Below the pieces are notes generated by a model. That model was not told the origin of the DNA. It made no database searches and worked only from the letters and a program-made list of their open reading frames with translations. 59,305 bases of DNA from positions 173,350-232,654 of the forward strand of contig GG745379.1 of the NCBI GenBank assembly GCA_000151295.1, written 5' to 3'. Within the stretch, counting starts at the first letter, position 1. Every line of letters starts with the position of its first letter. Positions 44,585 through 56,500 of this stretch are shown here, piece after piece. A program made the position numbers and the translations under genes. Source of the stretch: Allomyces macrogynus ATCC 38327. Lineage: Eukaryota; Blastocladiomycota; Blastocladiomycetes; Blastocladiales; Blastocladiaceae.

Positions 44585-45016
44585 CAGAGGGTGCGAACGA
44601 CACTTAACTTTGTGATTCGCTTGCAGGCGCTCAAGCTCGAAAATGAGTCGCTGGCCAAGGAAGTGGCCACGCTCAAGTCGGCCATGCAGCGACGCGAACC
44701 CGTCTTCTCTGCTCTCGATGCCCGGCCGCCACCACCAGCAGCAGCGGCGACGGCAACAACATCAGCATTTGCGCCTCCACCGACCCGACCACACTTCTCA
44801 TTCGCCCCACCACCTGCACCATCACTATCCTCCGCTTCCGCACAGTCCACTGCTCCCACCCGATCCACCGCTCCCGCACCCACTGCATCCGTCCAGTCGC
44901 AGCTCAACGACGCCAAGGCGATCCGCGACGCAATTGCGCACCGGTTGCAATCGACGCAAGCGCTCATGCAAGGATTGCAGCGGTTATCGTCAGCAACGAC
45001 CAGTCCTGTCAAGTGA
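43408..45016 (+). CDS. CEP44: CEP44-like centriole/basal-body protein
   Basis: Relative of centrosomal protein 44, which binds the luminal wall of centrioles and promotes centriole-to-centrosome conversion. Four exons, all in phase: 43408-43505, 43582-43780, 43852-44526 and 44627-45016, 453 aa. The CEP44 N-terminal domain (residues 1-120) reads TGDIRNLLMRLYRELRSIKY, then LPIIHYVLLDAFPRVAQDLV, then RRFLDAVYRVLRDLFAYKPA, LTRDQFFHHGFAARKLLFLL (spliced) and DMIELVRNR, following the family motif order including the YKP..T..QF turn. A low-complexity Ser/acidic region (SSSDEDDDDDEVEQDDED) follows, then coiled coil SLTTLEATLRVMQGRLDAVE across intron 3 into ALKLENESLAKEVATLKSAM, and a Pro/Ala-rich tail. 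Presence implies true centrioles and fits a zoosporic fungus. Confidence 0.87.
44545..44584 (+). repeat. Poly-T run of 40 inside CEP44 intron 3
   Basis: Forty consecutive T residues lie between the donor (44527) and the acceptor (44626) of a 100-nt intron. It may act as an extended polypyrimidine tract, or its length may be an assembly artefact. Confidence 0.9.
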
Positions 45017-45060
45017 TTGACGACTCTTGTCTAAATTTATTGACAACGAATACACTCTGA

Positions 45061-45815
45061 TTACATTTTGACCTCGAACGACGTGCCGCACCCACAGCTC
45101 GACCCGGCGTTCGGGTTATCGACGAGCTTGAACGCACGGCCAATCAGTTCGTCAGTGAAGACGAGCCGGGAGCCGGAGATGAGGCCGAGGGAGACGTCGT
45201 CGACGAGGACCTTGGCGCCTTGTGCGTCAAAGTGCCTGCATCATAAAAAGGCAGCGCGTTAGCACCGGTTCACTCCGCGATAGGGGGATCGATGCGCAAC
45301 ATACACATCGTCGGTCGTCTGCGACTTGAGGTCGACCAAGTCGAGCTTGTACTCGAACCCATGGCACCCGCCAGCATCCACGGTAATGCGCAGCGCCTGC
45401 TGGTCGTTGCCGTCGCGCTCGTAAATCTTGCGCAGTTGCTGGTGGAGCCATCGGTCAGCTCTATTCTGCATCGTATCGGCCACAACGCTGCGCAACAAAA
45501 GCATCAGCTTACCTGCACGGCCGACTCGTCAATCAGCAGCACCAGCGGCATCCCTTGGTCGTTGACGGGCGGCGGGTTGGGCGCCACGATGCGCGTCGCG
45601 ACAGTCGAGTAGCTGCGGCCGAGGACGGGCCACGGTCGCGGAGCAAGAGCATGGGGCGACGGCAGGCGAGCGAAAAATGGAGATGCGAGTGCTCTCCTTG
45701 CTGGTGCCGCAGTGGTCGCAAGGAATCGTGCCATCACAGTCAGGCGATGGGAAAGGCGGGTACGGGGCGCGCCGGAGCGCGCGGCCGATTGCAGAATTGG
45801 CCTGGCAGCGAGCAT
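45061..45815 (-). CDS. ISCA2: Mitochondrial iron-sulfur assembly protein ISCA2
   Basis: A-type Fe-S carrier for mitochondrial [4Fe-4S] maturation. Three exons: 45815-45513, 45465-45305 and 45235-45061 (introns 47 and 69 nt), 212 aa. The N-terminus (MLAARPILQSAARSGAPRTR, and RSYSTVATR later) is a mitochondrial presequence. The core begins VNDQGMPLVLLIDESAVQ, then LRITVDAGGCHGFEYKLDLV with the first ligand cysteine (GGCxGFxY), KVLVDDVSLGLISGSRLVFT, and the paired cysteines in NPNAGSSCGCGTSFEVKM at the C-terminus. Those three cysteines and the xCGCGxSF end are typical; the GFEYK loop favours ISCA2 (Isa2) over ISCA1. Intron 1 is shorter than most others here but has clean GTAAG/TGCAG ends. Confidence 0.95.
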
Positions 45816-46043
45816 GGTGGGACTGGGTCGGACTAGGCTTGCAGCGTTGCTTGCGGATGCTTTCTTGCAGTCGCGATGGGAGTGAAGGGAGGATGGGGAA
45901 GAGAAAAAGGAGCGGAAGGGACCAGCGTTGGCAGGGGTTCTATGGCGTTGATCAACTGGCTCAACAGGCGCGATCACATTGTTGCGGCATTTCATTTGTC
46001 AGGTTGGGGCCCTGCCAAACCTGTCCCGCCACACATTTCGACG

Positions 46044-47720
46044 TCAGGCTGGCCGTGGTTTGCCCACCTTGTCCTCATTCGACATGTCCACTCTTTGCGG
46101 ATGAATGGCAAATGACCAATGGTGAGAAAAGAAGTGGAGGAAACACAATCGACTCATCTGGGCGGCGATCATTGCCGCCGCGAAAACAATACGGTCTCCT
46201 CCAGCCCAGTTGGTGGCGATCAGCGCCAAGATGGTTCTGTGTCCGGTCCTACATTTCGTCCAAGAAATGGGGCCCAGACCGCTCGACGGGCGCCATGTCC
46301 TGGTCCAGCGCAGAGACGCGCGGATCCTCCAAAGAACGTCGACCAACCGACAGTGCCCGTATGCGCGCGTGAGCCAGAGCACGAAGTTGTTGGATGCAGT
46401 GAGATCTATCCCATCGCGGACATCGTGCGCAAAAGCGCTGGGCTCAGGAAATGTTTCATAGTGCGCGGAAGCCACGAGCCAAAGGAGAAAGTGAATCGCA
46501 GCGGTGGAACATGGTCCAATGCCAAATAATCGTGGAAGCGGTCCAGTACGGGGAGGATGCGCACAGCCAGCTCGTCCTTATGGCACACTGGAGAATGTCG
46601 TGCAGGACCATGTTCTGAGAGTCGAATTGGTTGATGCGCGAAAGCACCTGGTCCATAATCGCAGCTGAACCAACACTGTAGGCGTGGACATAGATCCCAA
46701 ACTGTCGATTCTGGCTCACTGGTCGTTTAGCGAGAAGGAATATCAGCAACGCCAGGTCTTCTTGACTTCGCATGGCGGTGCTGCACAGTGAGAGTCACAC
46801 CGGCATGCTCAACAAACTGGCAATCACCACGATGAGCTGTTGCGCACACTCCACGTGGCCCGCAATGAACGGGAGGTCGCACACTCCATCGATCTCGAAG
46901 GGCCAGTCGGTCTGGACCATGCGCGTGGCCAGAGCGGTCTCCCCTCTTGCTGCCGCGATCATACATGACAGTAACTGGTGGACATTACTGGGAAAGTCGT
47001 GTGCAAGTGCGTGGTCGCGCAACAACTTTGGACGGCGTGCGGGGCCACACACCTCGGCTCATCATGGTATCCCACCAGGGCTTCTTGACAGCATTGCGCA
47101 CGGTCTCGGCCAGGGACGGTGGGTGGTGGACAAGCCAAACGGATAGCGATTCGACGCAAGAAAAGTCAACCAGCCAGATCAGCAGCTCGCCGACCAATTC
47201 ACTCAACTCAGCCTCGGAATGTCCTTGGCCCATGCTAGCGAAGCGACCTGGGCAGCGAGAGCGTCCGTGTTCTCACAGCCCGAATTGACGACTAGAGCAT
47301 TCAATGGAGGAATCACGGAAGAAGGAAAGGTCCCCCGAAGAGTCTCACGCAGCATGCCAACGAGGGCAACGTGCATGCACCAGCGCCAGCTCATGGGCCC
47401 AGCCGTGATACTCTCTATGAGAATGTGAACGACATTGTCACGGCCAGGACCACACGGGGCAAACATTACGCGATGGAGCAGGCGGTACCATTCGTCGCCC
47501 TGGCCAGGAACGTGCCAAATGTGCCCAGAAAAATAGTGCGACAGCAATCGAGCAACGAGGCCTGGGTCGGTCGTGTCAATCGCAATGTAGAGCACAACTG
47601 TTGGGAACCCAAGGCAAGCCAGTTTCGAAAAGCGCGGTGGAAAATGTGGGCGGCGGAGGAGCTTGACAACCGTGCGCGCGTCGGCGAGCGCACGGCCCTC
47701 GACTGCGCGACCAGTCAGAA
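46044..47720 (-). pseudogene. F-box/ankyrin-like family, copy C (N-terminus replaced, frameshifted)
   Basis: Minus-strand pieces in order: LADARTVVKLLRRPHFPPRF (about 47690) in the position of LADWPTVSSFLHRPNFPPLS of copy B, VVLYIAIDTTDPGLVARLLS, SSVIPPLNALVVNSGCENTD (47330), ELLIWLVDFSCVESLSVWLV (47190, new frame), LRDHALAHDFPSNVHQLLSC (47000, new frame), MVQTDWPFEIDGVCDLPFIA with an ankyrin-like GHVECAQQLI, and DLTASNNFVLWLTRAYGHCR (46390). It is closest to copy D. There are at least three frame breaks. The F-box-like N-terminus is missing; instead the sequence abuts the C-terminus of a DUF6604-type gene at about 47720, which looks like a recombination junction. Confidence 0.6.
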
Positions 47721-49740
47721 AAGATCCACCCGACCACCAATCCCACATCCTTCTTCGCCTTCTCAATCTCGGCCTCACCCGTGGCCTGCTTCATGAGCGG
47801 CACGTCGAGGAGGAGGGTCAGTGAGGCAACGTGTAAACTCATCACGTCACACCGGAACATGTCAAACTCGCCAGCCACAACACTTTCGACAAAAGACATG
47901 TGCGACACTGGACTCAACCAATGCTGGTGGCGCTGCTGGGACCCACTGGTCGCGCCCGTTAGTTTGAGCTGGTTGAGTAACGGGTGCAACGACCGGCCCG
48001 CAACATTGGAGTCACCGGGACCTGATCGCGTCGGCGCGACCTTGCCTGTCGTAATAAGGTCATCGACCAAGTTGCTGACACGCTTCACAAAGTTGGACGA
48101 CCGGTTGAGTGCGGACGCAAGTGCCCGTGCACACAAACAGGCAGTCACGGAACATGAGCGTCGCGTAGGAGCGCGCCTTGATGTCTCGCCTACCACTTCA
48201 CGCGAGCGCATGCTCCTTGGCAAATCGATGCGAACCATCCGAAGATGCAGTCCGCCGCTGGCGCCCTTGATGGCCCATGAGCGGAAGAAGGACCGAAAGC
48301 GACGTGCCTCTGTGAATCGAGTCGGCCTTGAAATGTTCTTGTGCCGTCACCAATACGCAGCCAGCAAAGAGCGAATCCTTGTCGTACAAACGCATGAACA
48401 CATCCATGTTGGTCCATGACACGGGGATCCCATTCTCGCTACCATACTGCCGACATGCCTCATGCAGCTGCGCCGTCGCAAACAAATTGTCACTTCCATA
48501 CGGTAGCGCACTGTGCGGTGGTAATTGTGGTCACGATACGCTTGTATAATCATCTCCGAACTGCCCCAAGTCTGCTGCAATGTCTTCCGGGCGCGACTAA
48601 TCTTGCTGCCCAATGTGCGGTGCGCATCGAGCAAGAACGTAGTTGCGACAAGCAGCAACAACGTGGTCATTTTGGTCGTCAATACAGCTGCAACTGCTTG
48701 AGCAACACGTCAATGTGCAATAACTTCTTGGCACCTGGATGCTGCGTGTAGTGTATGCCGTTGGTCTCCATAACCCTGAGCACTTTCACTTCCCACACTT
48801 TCAACTCTTCAATCAATGACCGGTCCGCAGGTACATCATTGTCGAGTGATTCATTTTCGAGCGCGCCAAGAATTGCAGAATTGCACAGAGGCGCTGGTAC
48901 GCCGGGAAGAAGAAGTAATCGTTCACAGCCACTGTCACCAAGGGTTTCAACGGGTCCAGACGCTCGCATGGGAAGTGAGGGGTAGACGAATCGCGTTCAA
49001 TGGGTTAGTAAAGACGGATGCTGTTCAATGCTGTTCAACGAGTTGCGCTTCGGCAACACGCACAGCGCCAAGGGCAGCACTGATAACGAGCGACGTAGTC
49101 AACAGGTCCAGCATTTTGGCGATGATTGAGCCACGAATCGATGACGTGCATGCGAATGGCCGCAAGAGTCATAAACGTGTCTTCGGCTGCAAACAAGGCA
49201 TCAAGTCAGTCGCGCTCCATTACATACACAGTTTGAGCAGAGGACATCAAGGTGGCGTCGAGCAAGGTGGACGTCGTGCCGTGGTCAGAATCAACCGCAG
49301 CGTCGTCCAGGACAACAGCCTCGTCATAGTCGTTTTCGTCATCGAGCGCCGCGAGAACAGCAATCCGGTTGGTGAGCAAGTCGATGCCATCAGCATCTTG
49401 CGGTGCCGCGCTCGAATCCCAGCACTTGGACCACGTTTGCAAGTTTCGGTGACCACCAAGCAGTGAGGAGCAAGAATGTTGGCAACGCGCTCGAGCACCG
49501 AAATGAAATTAACATGCTGGGCGTCGAGCTCAGCGTCAGCTGTCGACTTGTCGATAGTTGCCTGCTGAAAGCAATCGGCGCAAGCATGACACGCGCGAAA
49601 TGCTCGCAGAGTCCACTTCAGAACCGACTTGGGCACGGATACAGCCGCGCCGCCATTCGTTTTCGCAAGTTCGGCAAACTGGCTGGTCGTCACGATGCGG
49701 CGCACTCCCACCCCCGAATCACCAAGCGACGTCTGGTCGG
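47720..49740 (-). pseudogene. DUF6604-type fungal gene (interrupted)
   Basis: A long fungal protein family of unknown function. Recognisable minus-strand blocks in order: TTSQFAELAKTNGGAAVSVP, then KSVLKWTLRAFRACHACADC and AELDAQHVNFISVLERVANI (49690-49490), the N-terminal DUF6604 pattern; an acidic segment (LAALDDENDYDEAVVLDDAA, 49350); LDALFAAEDTFMTLAAIRMH (49190); RVMETNGIHYTQHPGAKKLL (48760); LLLLVATTFLLDAHRTLGSK (48650); NMDVFMRLYDKDSLFAGCVL (48410); and ESVVAGEFDMFRCDVMSLHV, KQATGEAEIEKAKKDVGL and VVGWIFSDW (47900-47730). The blocks fall in different frames. Some changes may be introns, but TAG/TGA stops between blocks and lack of clean joins favour decay. The end is fused to ankyrin-like copy C. 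Confidence 0.5.
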
Positions 49741-50338
49741 TGAACGCGGCCGCCTTCAGTTGCTTAATGATGATGTGCGGCGAGGGTGGGTCGCGGTGGG
49801 TCCGCGGTCAACAGCAAAAGAATGGTCGCAGGAGGTGGGGGCAAGTGATGCTCCTCCAACTATGGCAAGGTCGCCTCGGTCAGTCACTTCGTCAAATGTT
49901 CTGACCTTCGCATCAACAATCGATTAATTCTGTTCGCTCGACATATTCCGAAAGTCACTTAAAACTGTATCGCTAAAAGCCATGTGCCAGCTGGCATGAT
50001 GTTGGAGAACAACATGACGAGGCCTTGACATGAAGGAGCGGGGTTGAACATTTATTTTGCAGTCAAAAGTGACTTCTTGATGCTGCTGGTGCTGCGCGCC
50101 CAGCGTTGCCTCTAGCTGTCGTCTTGCTGGAACTCTGTCGTGACGATCACGGATCTATAGAGACCAGATCTTTGAAGAAAAGACACCAATTCAGCACAGC
50201 AGTCGCGTTTTTCAGCAACCCAAGGTTGGAACGCGGTAATCGTGGACGCCGGCCGCCAACGCCGTTTGCTTCCCTAGGTATGAAACATATGGTGACAGCC
50301 ATGCTTTTAATCAGAATGCGAGGGGGAGAAAAAGATCA
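49741..50338. other. Spacer between DUF6604-type gene and truncated xylanase
   Basis: About 600 bp with no supported gene. It includes the 5' flank of the DUF6604-type gene. Confidence 0.4.
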
Positions 50339-51054
50339 TCAAGGGACGACTGGCGCCCCAATGAATCCTGTTCTATGTAGTAGACCTGGACTGTACAATC
50401 GGCGGTAGTTGCCCCAGTTGTCGGTGATGTAGTACTCGACCGACCAGTCCTTGGCCCACCCGTAGACCGACAGGTATCCGTTACCCTGCGGACTGAACGT
50501 GCCCGAGTACTCGACGACGCGCGTCGGCGAGCCCGTCGGCCAGCCCTTGCCTGCGACAAAGTTGCTGACGCTGTTCCATGACGTCTTGTACTGGCCGTCG
50601 GGACCGACGGAGATGGACGAATGGCCAGGGACGTCGGCCCAAAACGAGTACCACAGACCGCCGAGCTCGTAGCCAGATCCGTTCTTGGAAATGGTCTTCC
50701 ACGCTTGAGCTGCGGATGTTGGCACACGCGAACGTCGACGAAATCAGGGGCGTCACGATGGATGGCGCGAGAAAGGGTGCAGCGACGACACGGTGATAAT
50801 GAAAGGAGTAGAAGTTGTGGATGACATTATTTTCAGCGACGTGAACATATTGGAATGGAAGCGAGGGGATAGTCTGGGTCCGAATCGCGAATCGGCGAGG
50901 TGGACGCGCAGGGTCTGGCCGAAGAACACAAACCATTGGCGGTTTGCACCGACGTCGTCGGGGCCGCGAGCGCCGGGGTAATCAGCGCCGCCACGACCGT
51001 GGCGATCGCGAGAAAGAGGGCAGCAGCGACGGTGAAGGGAGTGCTGGAGTGCAT
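50339..51054 (-). pseudogene. Truncated GH11 xylanase, third copy
   Basis: Exon 1 begins at ATG 51054 with a signal peptide (MHSSTPFTVAAALFLAIATV) clearly related to that of the tandem xylanase, and ends with the same donor context (G/GTTTGTGT). The intron acceptor (CCGCAG) restores the frame into [18 protein letters not shown], so this version has no repeat linker. The domain runs through [20 protein letters not shown] and the nucleophile-bearing [16 protein letters not shown], then homology to xylanase stops at about 50403. The frame continues into unrelated sequence, ending at 50339. The half carrying the acid/base Glu (ATEGY) is gone, so the product should be inactive. Nucleotide identity with domain 2 of the 32749-34562 gene is very high, implying recent duplication or gene conversion. 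Confidence 0.8.
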
Positions 51055-51113
51055 CGTCGCAGTTGGTGAGTGAGGTGCGATGGCTGTCATCGAGGCGAGG
51101 GGGACGGCCCGAA

Positions 51114-51119
51114 TTTATA
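51114..51119 (-). promoter_or_regulatory. TATA box of the truncated xylanase copy
   Basis: Minus-strand CTATAAATTCGGGCCGTCC lies about 60 nt upstream of the ATG at 51054. It is identical in block and spacing to the one at 34621-34626. Confidence 0.7.
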
Positions 51120-51822
51120 GAGACGGCCCGTGGCGCAGTGGTGGAGGAACATGCCATTTGGGGAGCGGCGAGCAGCACGCGCAGTCCGGAAATACGTCTA
51201 GCCCTCTGACCAGGTCCCAAAGTACCTCGCGCAATTGGAGACGCGCGTACGTCGCAATTTTAATTGCACGCGCTGCAACGGAAGACTTTCGTGGAAAGCC
51301 CCAGCTTTCGTGTTGCAAAAACGTTTCGTTTTCATTGTGCTCAAGCTTTGGTCGGCGCGACATCGCCGGATGTGGAGGGTTTTTTTCCGATTATCTGCAC
51401 GTTGCCTCGGCGATGGTTTTGCCGACTCCGGTTGTGTTAATTTGGGAGATCCCCTGTGTGGATTGTTCTCATCAGAGAGGCGCCCGTTTCGTACCCATGC
51501 TTCGATCCAGATTGTCATGATTGACCGCGGGTTTGTGAGCATTCAGAACTTCCGGCATCGGCCTTCATCCCGACATTTCCCCTGGAGACATGAATCCGGT
51601 CACCGCGCCACTTCCCCACCACACATCGTGGGACTCGACGGGTGCCATAATTATCCTGCAGGAGCTGTGTTTGCTCATCGTCGCGTCCAGGACGTACGCA
51701 TCCGATGTGACGTGAATTAGAATGACCATTTGCATTGGTTGACATTTTGTTTTCCCAGGGGGGAAAAGTAAAATTCATGAGCTTCACGGCATGAAGTAAC
51801 ACCACTTGCAGTCGTTAGTATT
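51120..51822. other. Intergenic
   Basis: About 700 bp upstream of the truncated xylanase with no recognised gene on either strand. Confidence 0.45.
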
Positions 51823-53286
51823 CTAGATGTCGGGGAAGAGTACTAGTGCATCACAAACTAATCTTGGGAGTCGATCGGGGGATGTTATGATAGATGGCCA
51901 GGTGTTCTCAATGGGAAGATGTGACGTGGGTGCTTTCGTGCAGTCGCAACGGTGTGGCGGAGAGCTGAATTTGGAGTGGAGCAGGAGCAAGACGGACGGC
52001 CGATGAACACCGTTGATCAACAGAGAGAAATCACCGCTGCTGCCGGGTTCCCCTAAATCTCTCCCTTCACGAGCGTCGTGAAACGGACGGGCCATGAAAT
52101 GGTCGCTCTTCGGTATCGGCCTCTCTCGCTTAGGCCTTTCGTGGCTCAGCCCCACTGGCCGACGACATGCCAATGACCAAGATAACGGCAAGGCGGCACA
52201 TGAAGAACGAAAAGTTAATACGTAATAGACCAACCTAGACTCATCAGACATCAATGCCGGAGCAAGAATGGTTCTCCGTCGTCTCGTTAGCGCGGCCAAA
52301 TTTGGAACGGTGCGCAAAACCATTCCCGGGGCGACATGCCGTCCAAAGAATGTGGACCAACACGCTCCACGGCCGGCATGGTCCGGTCCCTGCAGGGACG
52401 CGTGGGTCCTGCAAAAGAATGTCGACCAATCGCGAGAGCCCGACGCGCGCGGAACCCAGAGCACGAAATTGTTGCAGTCGGGCCCACCCCATCGTGGAGC
52501 AGTATCGTGCGCAAGAGCGCCGGACTTCGGCGCTTCTGCATGGTGCGTGGCAGCCAGGAACCAAAGGAGAGCGCGAATCGCAGCCAAGAAAGTGCATGGT
52601 CCATGGTCGCGGCCGAACCAGCGCAGTAAGTGCAACTTACAGAAACGTGTTCTTGGGTTGGCTGGTTGTTGAGTGACAAGGGGCTGCAGCAGCGCTGAAT
52701 CTTCCAACTTCATGGCAGTACAACACAGCAACGTCCACGTCGACATGTCCAGCAAGTTGACAAGATCCAACACAAGCTGTTGCGCACATTCCAAATGGCC
52801 GCACATGGCCGTGATGAACGGAAGGTCGCACGCTCCATGAATCTCAAAGGGCCAGTCAGTCTGGACCATGCGTGCGACCGTGGTCGTCTCCCCTCGCGCT
52901 GCCGCGATCATACAAGAAAGAAACTGTTGGACATGGTCGGGAAAGTTGTGAGCGAGTGCATGATCGCGCAGCTGTTCAATTACTGTCACGTCAGGCGGCG
53001 TGCGGGGCCGTACACCGCGGCTCGTCATGATCTCCCACCAGGGCTTCATGACGGCATCACGCACGGTCTCGTTCAGGAACGGTGGGTGGTGAGCGAGCCA
53101 GTCGGTGAGAGAGTCGATGCAAGCGAAATCAACCAGCCGGATGAGTAGCTCGAGCGGTCGATATCGTGCGCGGGAACTGGAAGATGGTACAGCGTGCGAC
53201 ACGTTGCCTGCAAGCGTGACGTGCTCTTGGTCGAGAAACGGCACAAGTGCGGCCAACACCACGTTGCCCAACGTGGTGAGTTCCAT
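51823..53286 (-). pseudogene. F-box/ankyrin-like family, copy D (longest open frame of the family)
   Basis: A 487-codon open frame from ATG 53286. It begins MELTTLGNVVLAALVPFLDQ, the F-box-like start, but the next helix (LQATCRTLYHLPVPAHDIDR, matching LQRTCRTLHQFPSPAQAIAR of copy B) is one frame off. A segment of roughly 200 codons present in copy B is absent. The frame then continues RLVDFACIDSLTDWLAHHPP, RDHALAHNFPDHVQQFLSCM, ARMVQTDWPFEIHGACDLPF with ankyrin-like ITAMCGHLECAQQLVLDLVN, and CNNFVLWVPRASGSRDW. The shift at the N-terminus and the deletion suggest loss of the normal product, although the remaining frame could still be translated. It aligns best with copy C. Confidence 0.6.
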
Positions 53287-53556
53287 GGTCTGTGAGATGC
53301 AAACGTTGGCTTGTCGTAATGGCAATCCACCGGAACACCGGGCGAGTTTAGAGCACAGGAACGAGAGAGAGAGGGCTCAAGAGAAATGTCAAGGGTGTGT
53401 CGATTATGAAGCAATCTGTGTCGAGAACAGTATCAACTGAAGCATCAAACATCCCGCGGCCGCCACATCCATCGCAAACGCAAACAGGCGTTTGGCTGCG
53501 CCTTTCCTAGCACTTTTGGCTGACCGCCCTTGACCAGCCAGCACAGTGCACTGACC

Positions 53557-56500
53557 ATGATCTCTCTGGCCAACCAACTCGACAACCTTCAACTCGGCGC
53601 AACATATTTGCGCGCCACAGGAAATGACGGCGATGTTCTCGACCACCTGCCGTCGCCGCAGGATCGCGCCGTCAGCGCCTTTTGCGCGGCCATTTTCCAG
53701 GACAAGCGCATCACCAAACAGCTCTTTGCGTCGTCGGCCGGACCGTTCAATGGCAGTACCAGTTCCTTGGCGTCGGCCTCCACCCGCGCGACCACGCTCA
53801 AGAGCAAGGATGCGGCCACTGCCGCCGTCGACCCGGACACAGTGGCCGACGAGATTCGAAATGTATGATGCACGGATAAACACGCAATGGATCTTCTTCA
53901 GCTTCGAAAACCAACACGGGCGGTTCTCCATGCGCATGATCAGATTGCTTCGTTCTTTGCGGCCATGGACCGACGCGAGCGCTCGTCGAGAACGTCACCA
54001 ACGACCCCCGTCAGTGGCGGTGCGCGGCGCCGCATCCAAACAGCCATCGAGGAATTCCCTATGGCGTCGCTCGACCGCCCGCAAGTGTTTGACCTGAGCC
54101 CGATTGCGCTGCACGTCTACACGCACGAGCAGGCAAAGTACGCAGCGAGTCGCTCTGTGCACATTGCTGCGATGTCGCATGCTAACCGTGTTCGCGTTCT
54201 GCACTCGGCCATCAGAATTGACCTGATCATCCCGAAAAGCGGCACTCTCTCGGGCCGCGGCGCTGCGCAGCCGTCGCTCCGCGAGTATCTCGACGAGCTC
54301 GAAGGGCTCGACCTCGATGTGGAGCCCAAGGAAGTGCCCGAGGACCTGTACCGTCCATCGATTCTCGACGTGTTCGAGGTGCCGACCATGGCTTGCGACG
54401 CGTTGGGCCATGTGCAGCTTGCGCGGCGCCGCAACAAAGAGATCACGGACCTGTTCCGCCACACGCACCTGCGCCGGCCGTGCGCCATGCTGAAACTCCT
54501 GAACCACGTGCTCGTCGCCTACCCGCTCCTGCCGCGGCTCAATGACCTGCTCGCATTCGCGCCGCACAAGGCCAACTCGTTCCAGCTGCAGTTTGTCGCG
54601 TACCAGCTTGAGGTGCTGCGCAAGCACTTTGTGCGCATGGGCGCGCACTGGGTCACGTAGGTTCTCCTTGTGTCGCATTTCGTTGCGTCTGTGATCGCGA
54701 TGCTGACCTGAAGCATCCGTGCAAATCAGACCAGATTACCGTGACGTGTACGTGACGGACCGGTGGTGGATGGAGTGCCAGCTACCGATGGTCGGACTGA
54801 GAATGGTCGCGAACAGTGGCAGCCAGCCGAGCCCCGTGTTCCGCGGCGATGACGACGCGGCGCCCTCGTCTCCGTTCCGCGCTTGGGCGCAGGGCGAGCT
54901 CAGCAACTACGACTACTTGCTCTACCTGAACCGGCTCGCGGGCCGCACGTGGAACGACCCGCACTTCCACCCAATCATGCCGTGGACGACCGATTTCACT
55001 ATGCACTCGCACCTTGACGGGTGGCGCGACCTGACAAAGACCAAGTTCCGCATGGTCAAGGGCGACGAGCAGCTCGACATGACGTTCCAAAGCGATCCGC
55101 CGCACCACGTCACGACCTTCTTGACCGACTTGTCGTACTACACATACAAGGGGCGTCAGTCGCCCAAGGCCGTGCTCGTCCGACACGTGCGCGGGAAATG
55201 GGCGCCCAACGAGTACCCGACCTCGCTCGAGCAGCTCTACCAATGGACAACCGACGAATGTATCCCGGAATTCTACGCGAGCCCGGACCTGGTGCGGTCG
55301 CTGCACGAGGACATGGGCGACATGGCGTTACCGCGGTGGGCCAACTCGCCCGAAGAGTTTATCGTCAAGCACCGCGAAGTGCTCGAGTCGCCGCACGTCT
55401 CGGCGCACCTGCACGCGTGGATCGACTTGATGTTTGGGTACCGGCTCACGGGCGTGGCCGCGGTCGATGCCAAGAATGTGGCCCTGCCCCTCTCGCACCC
55501 GACGTCGGCGTTTGTTTCGCCCTTCCACGGGATCCGGCAATTGTTCCGGCACCCGCACCCGCGTAAAATGGTGCTCGCGCGCCCGGGTAATGACTCGGCG
55601 TCGGTGCGACTCATGCAGGCCTCGGCTGCGCCGGACGTGACGCTCGAAGACTACGAGCGCGTCGCTGCATTTGACGCGCTCTACTTTGCCGCGCCCGCAC
55701 CGAGGCTCGACCCGGCGTTGCCGGCGCCCGTCCACCCGTCGTTGCCGCACTTGTACGCGGCGGTGCTCGCGAGCACGCAGGGCCAGCTCGCCGTCTGGCC
55801 GTCGGTCCCGCTATGCACCGAGGCGTACGAGATTATGCTCAACCATGCGCTTCCGCTGTGTTCGGTCGCGGAGCTCATGGACCGCACGTGGCTCAAGATG
55901 GAGCAGCAGGCGTTTGTAGCGTTTTTCGCGCCGCGGATCGTGCAGGCGCCGACGGCCGTACCTGTCGCGCTGATTTGCAAGTTTATTGGCGTGAGCGGGT
56001 TCTTGAGCGATGTGTGGCCGGCGTACTCGCGGTACTGTCTTGAGAATTGGGAGGCCGGGTCGATTGCACCGCACTTGGTCGACGTTTGGTACGTCCGTCG
56101 ATCTTCGAGTCGGCATGCTTGGCCCTAAACTCACCCACCGTCGACCTTACATAGCGGATTTCTCGGCCCCGCGCACGTGCGCGACAAAGTCCTTCCGCTC
56201 CTCAGTCTCGTCATCAAGCAGGCGTCGCTCGCCGACGTGTTTGTCCAGATCGCGCGGCGATTCGCGTTCGAGTGCACCGAATGCATGCTGCTGCCGTACT
56301 TGTTCAAGGAACTGGTCACGACGTTTCAGGAGGCCACTTTCCACCGCGTCGCCGAGGCCTACCGCGCCGTGTTTGCGTATGCGGCCACAGCCATGGACGA
56401 GCACGAGACGGCGAAAGCCGTGGCCGACGTGGTGCTCGCGACGAAGGGGCGCCAGCGGCCCATGTTGTTTGGCGTTGCGCTGAAACTCGTCGAGGATTTG

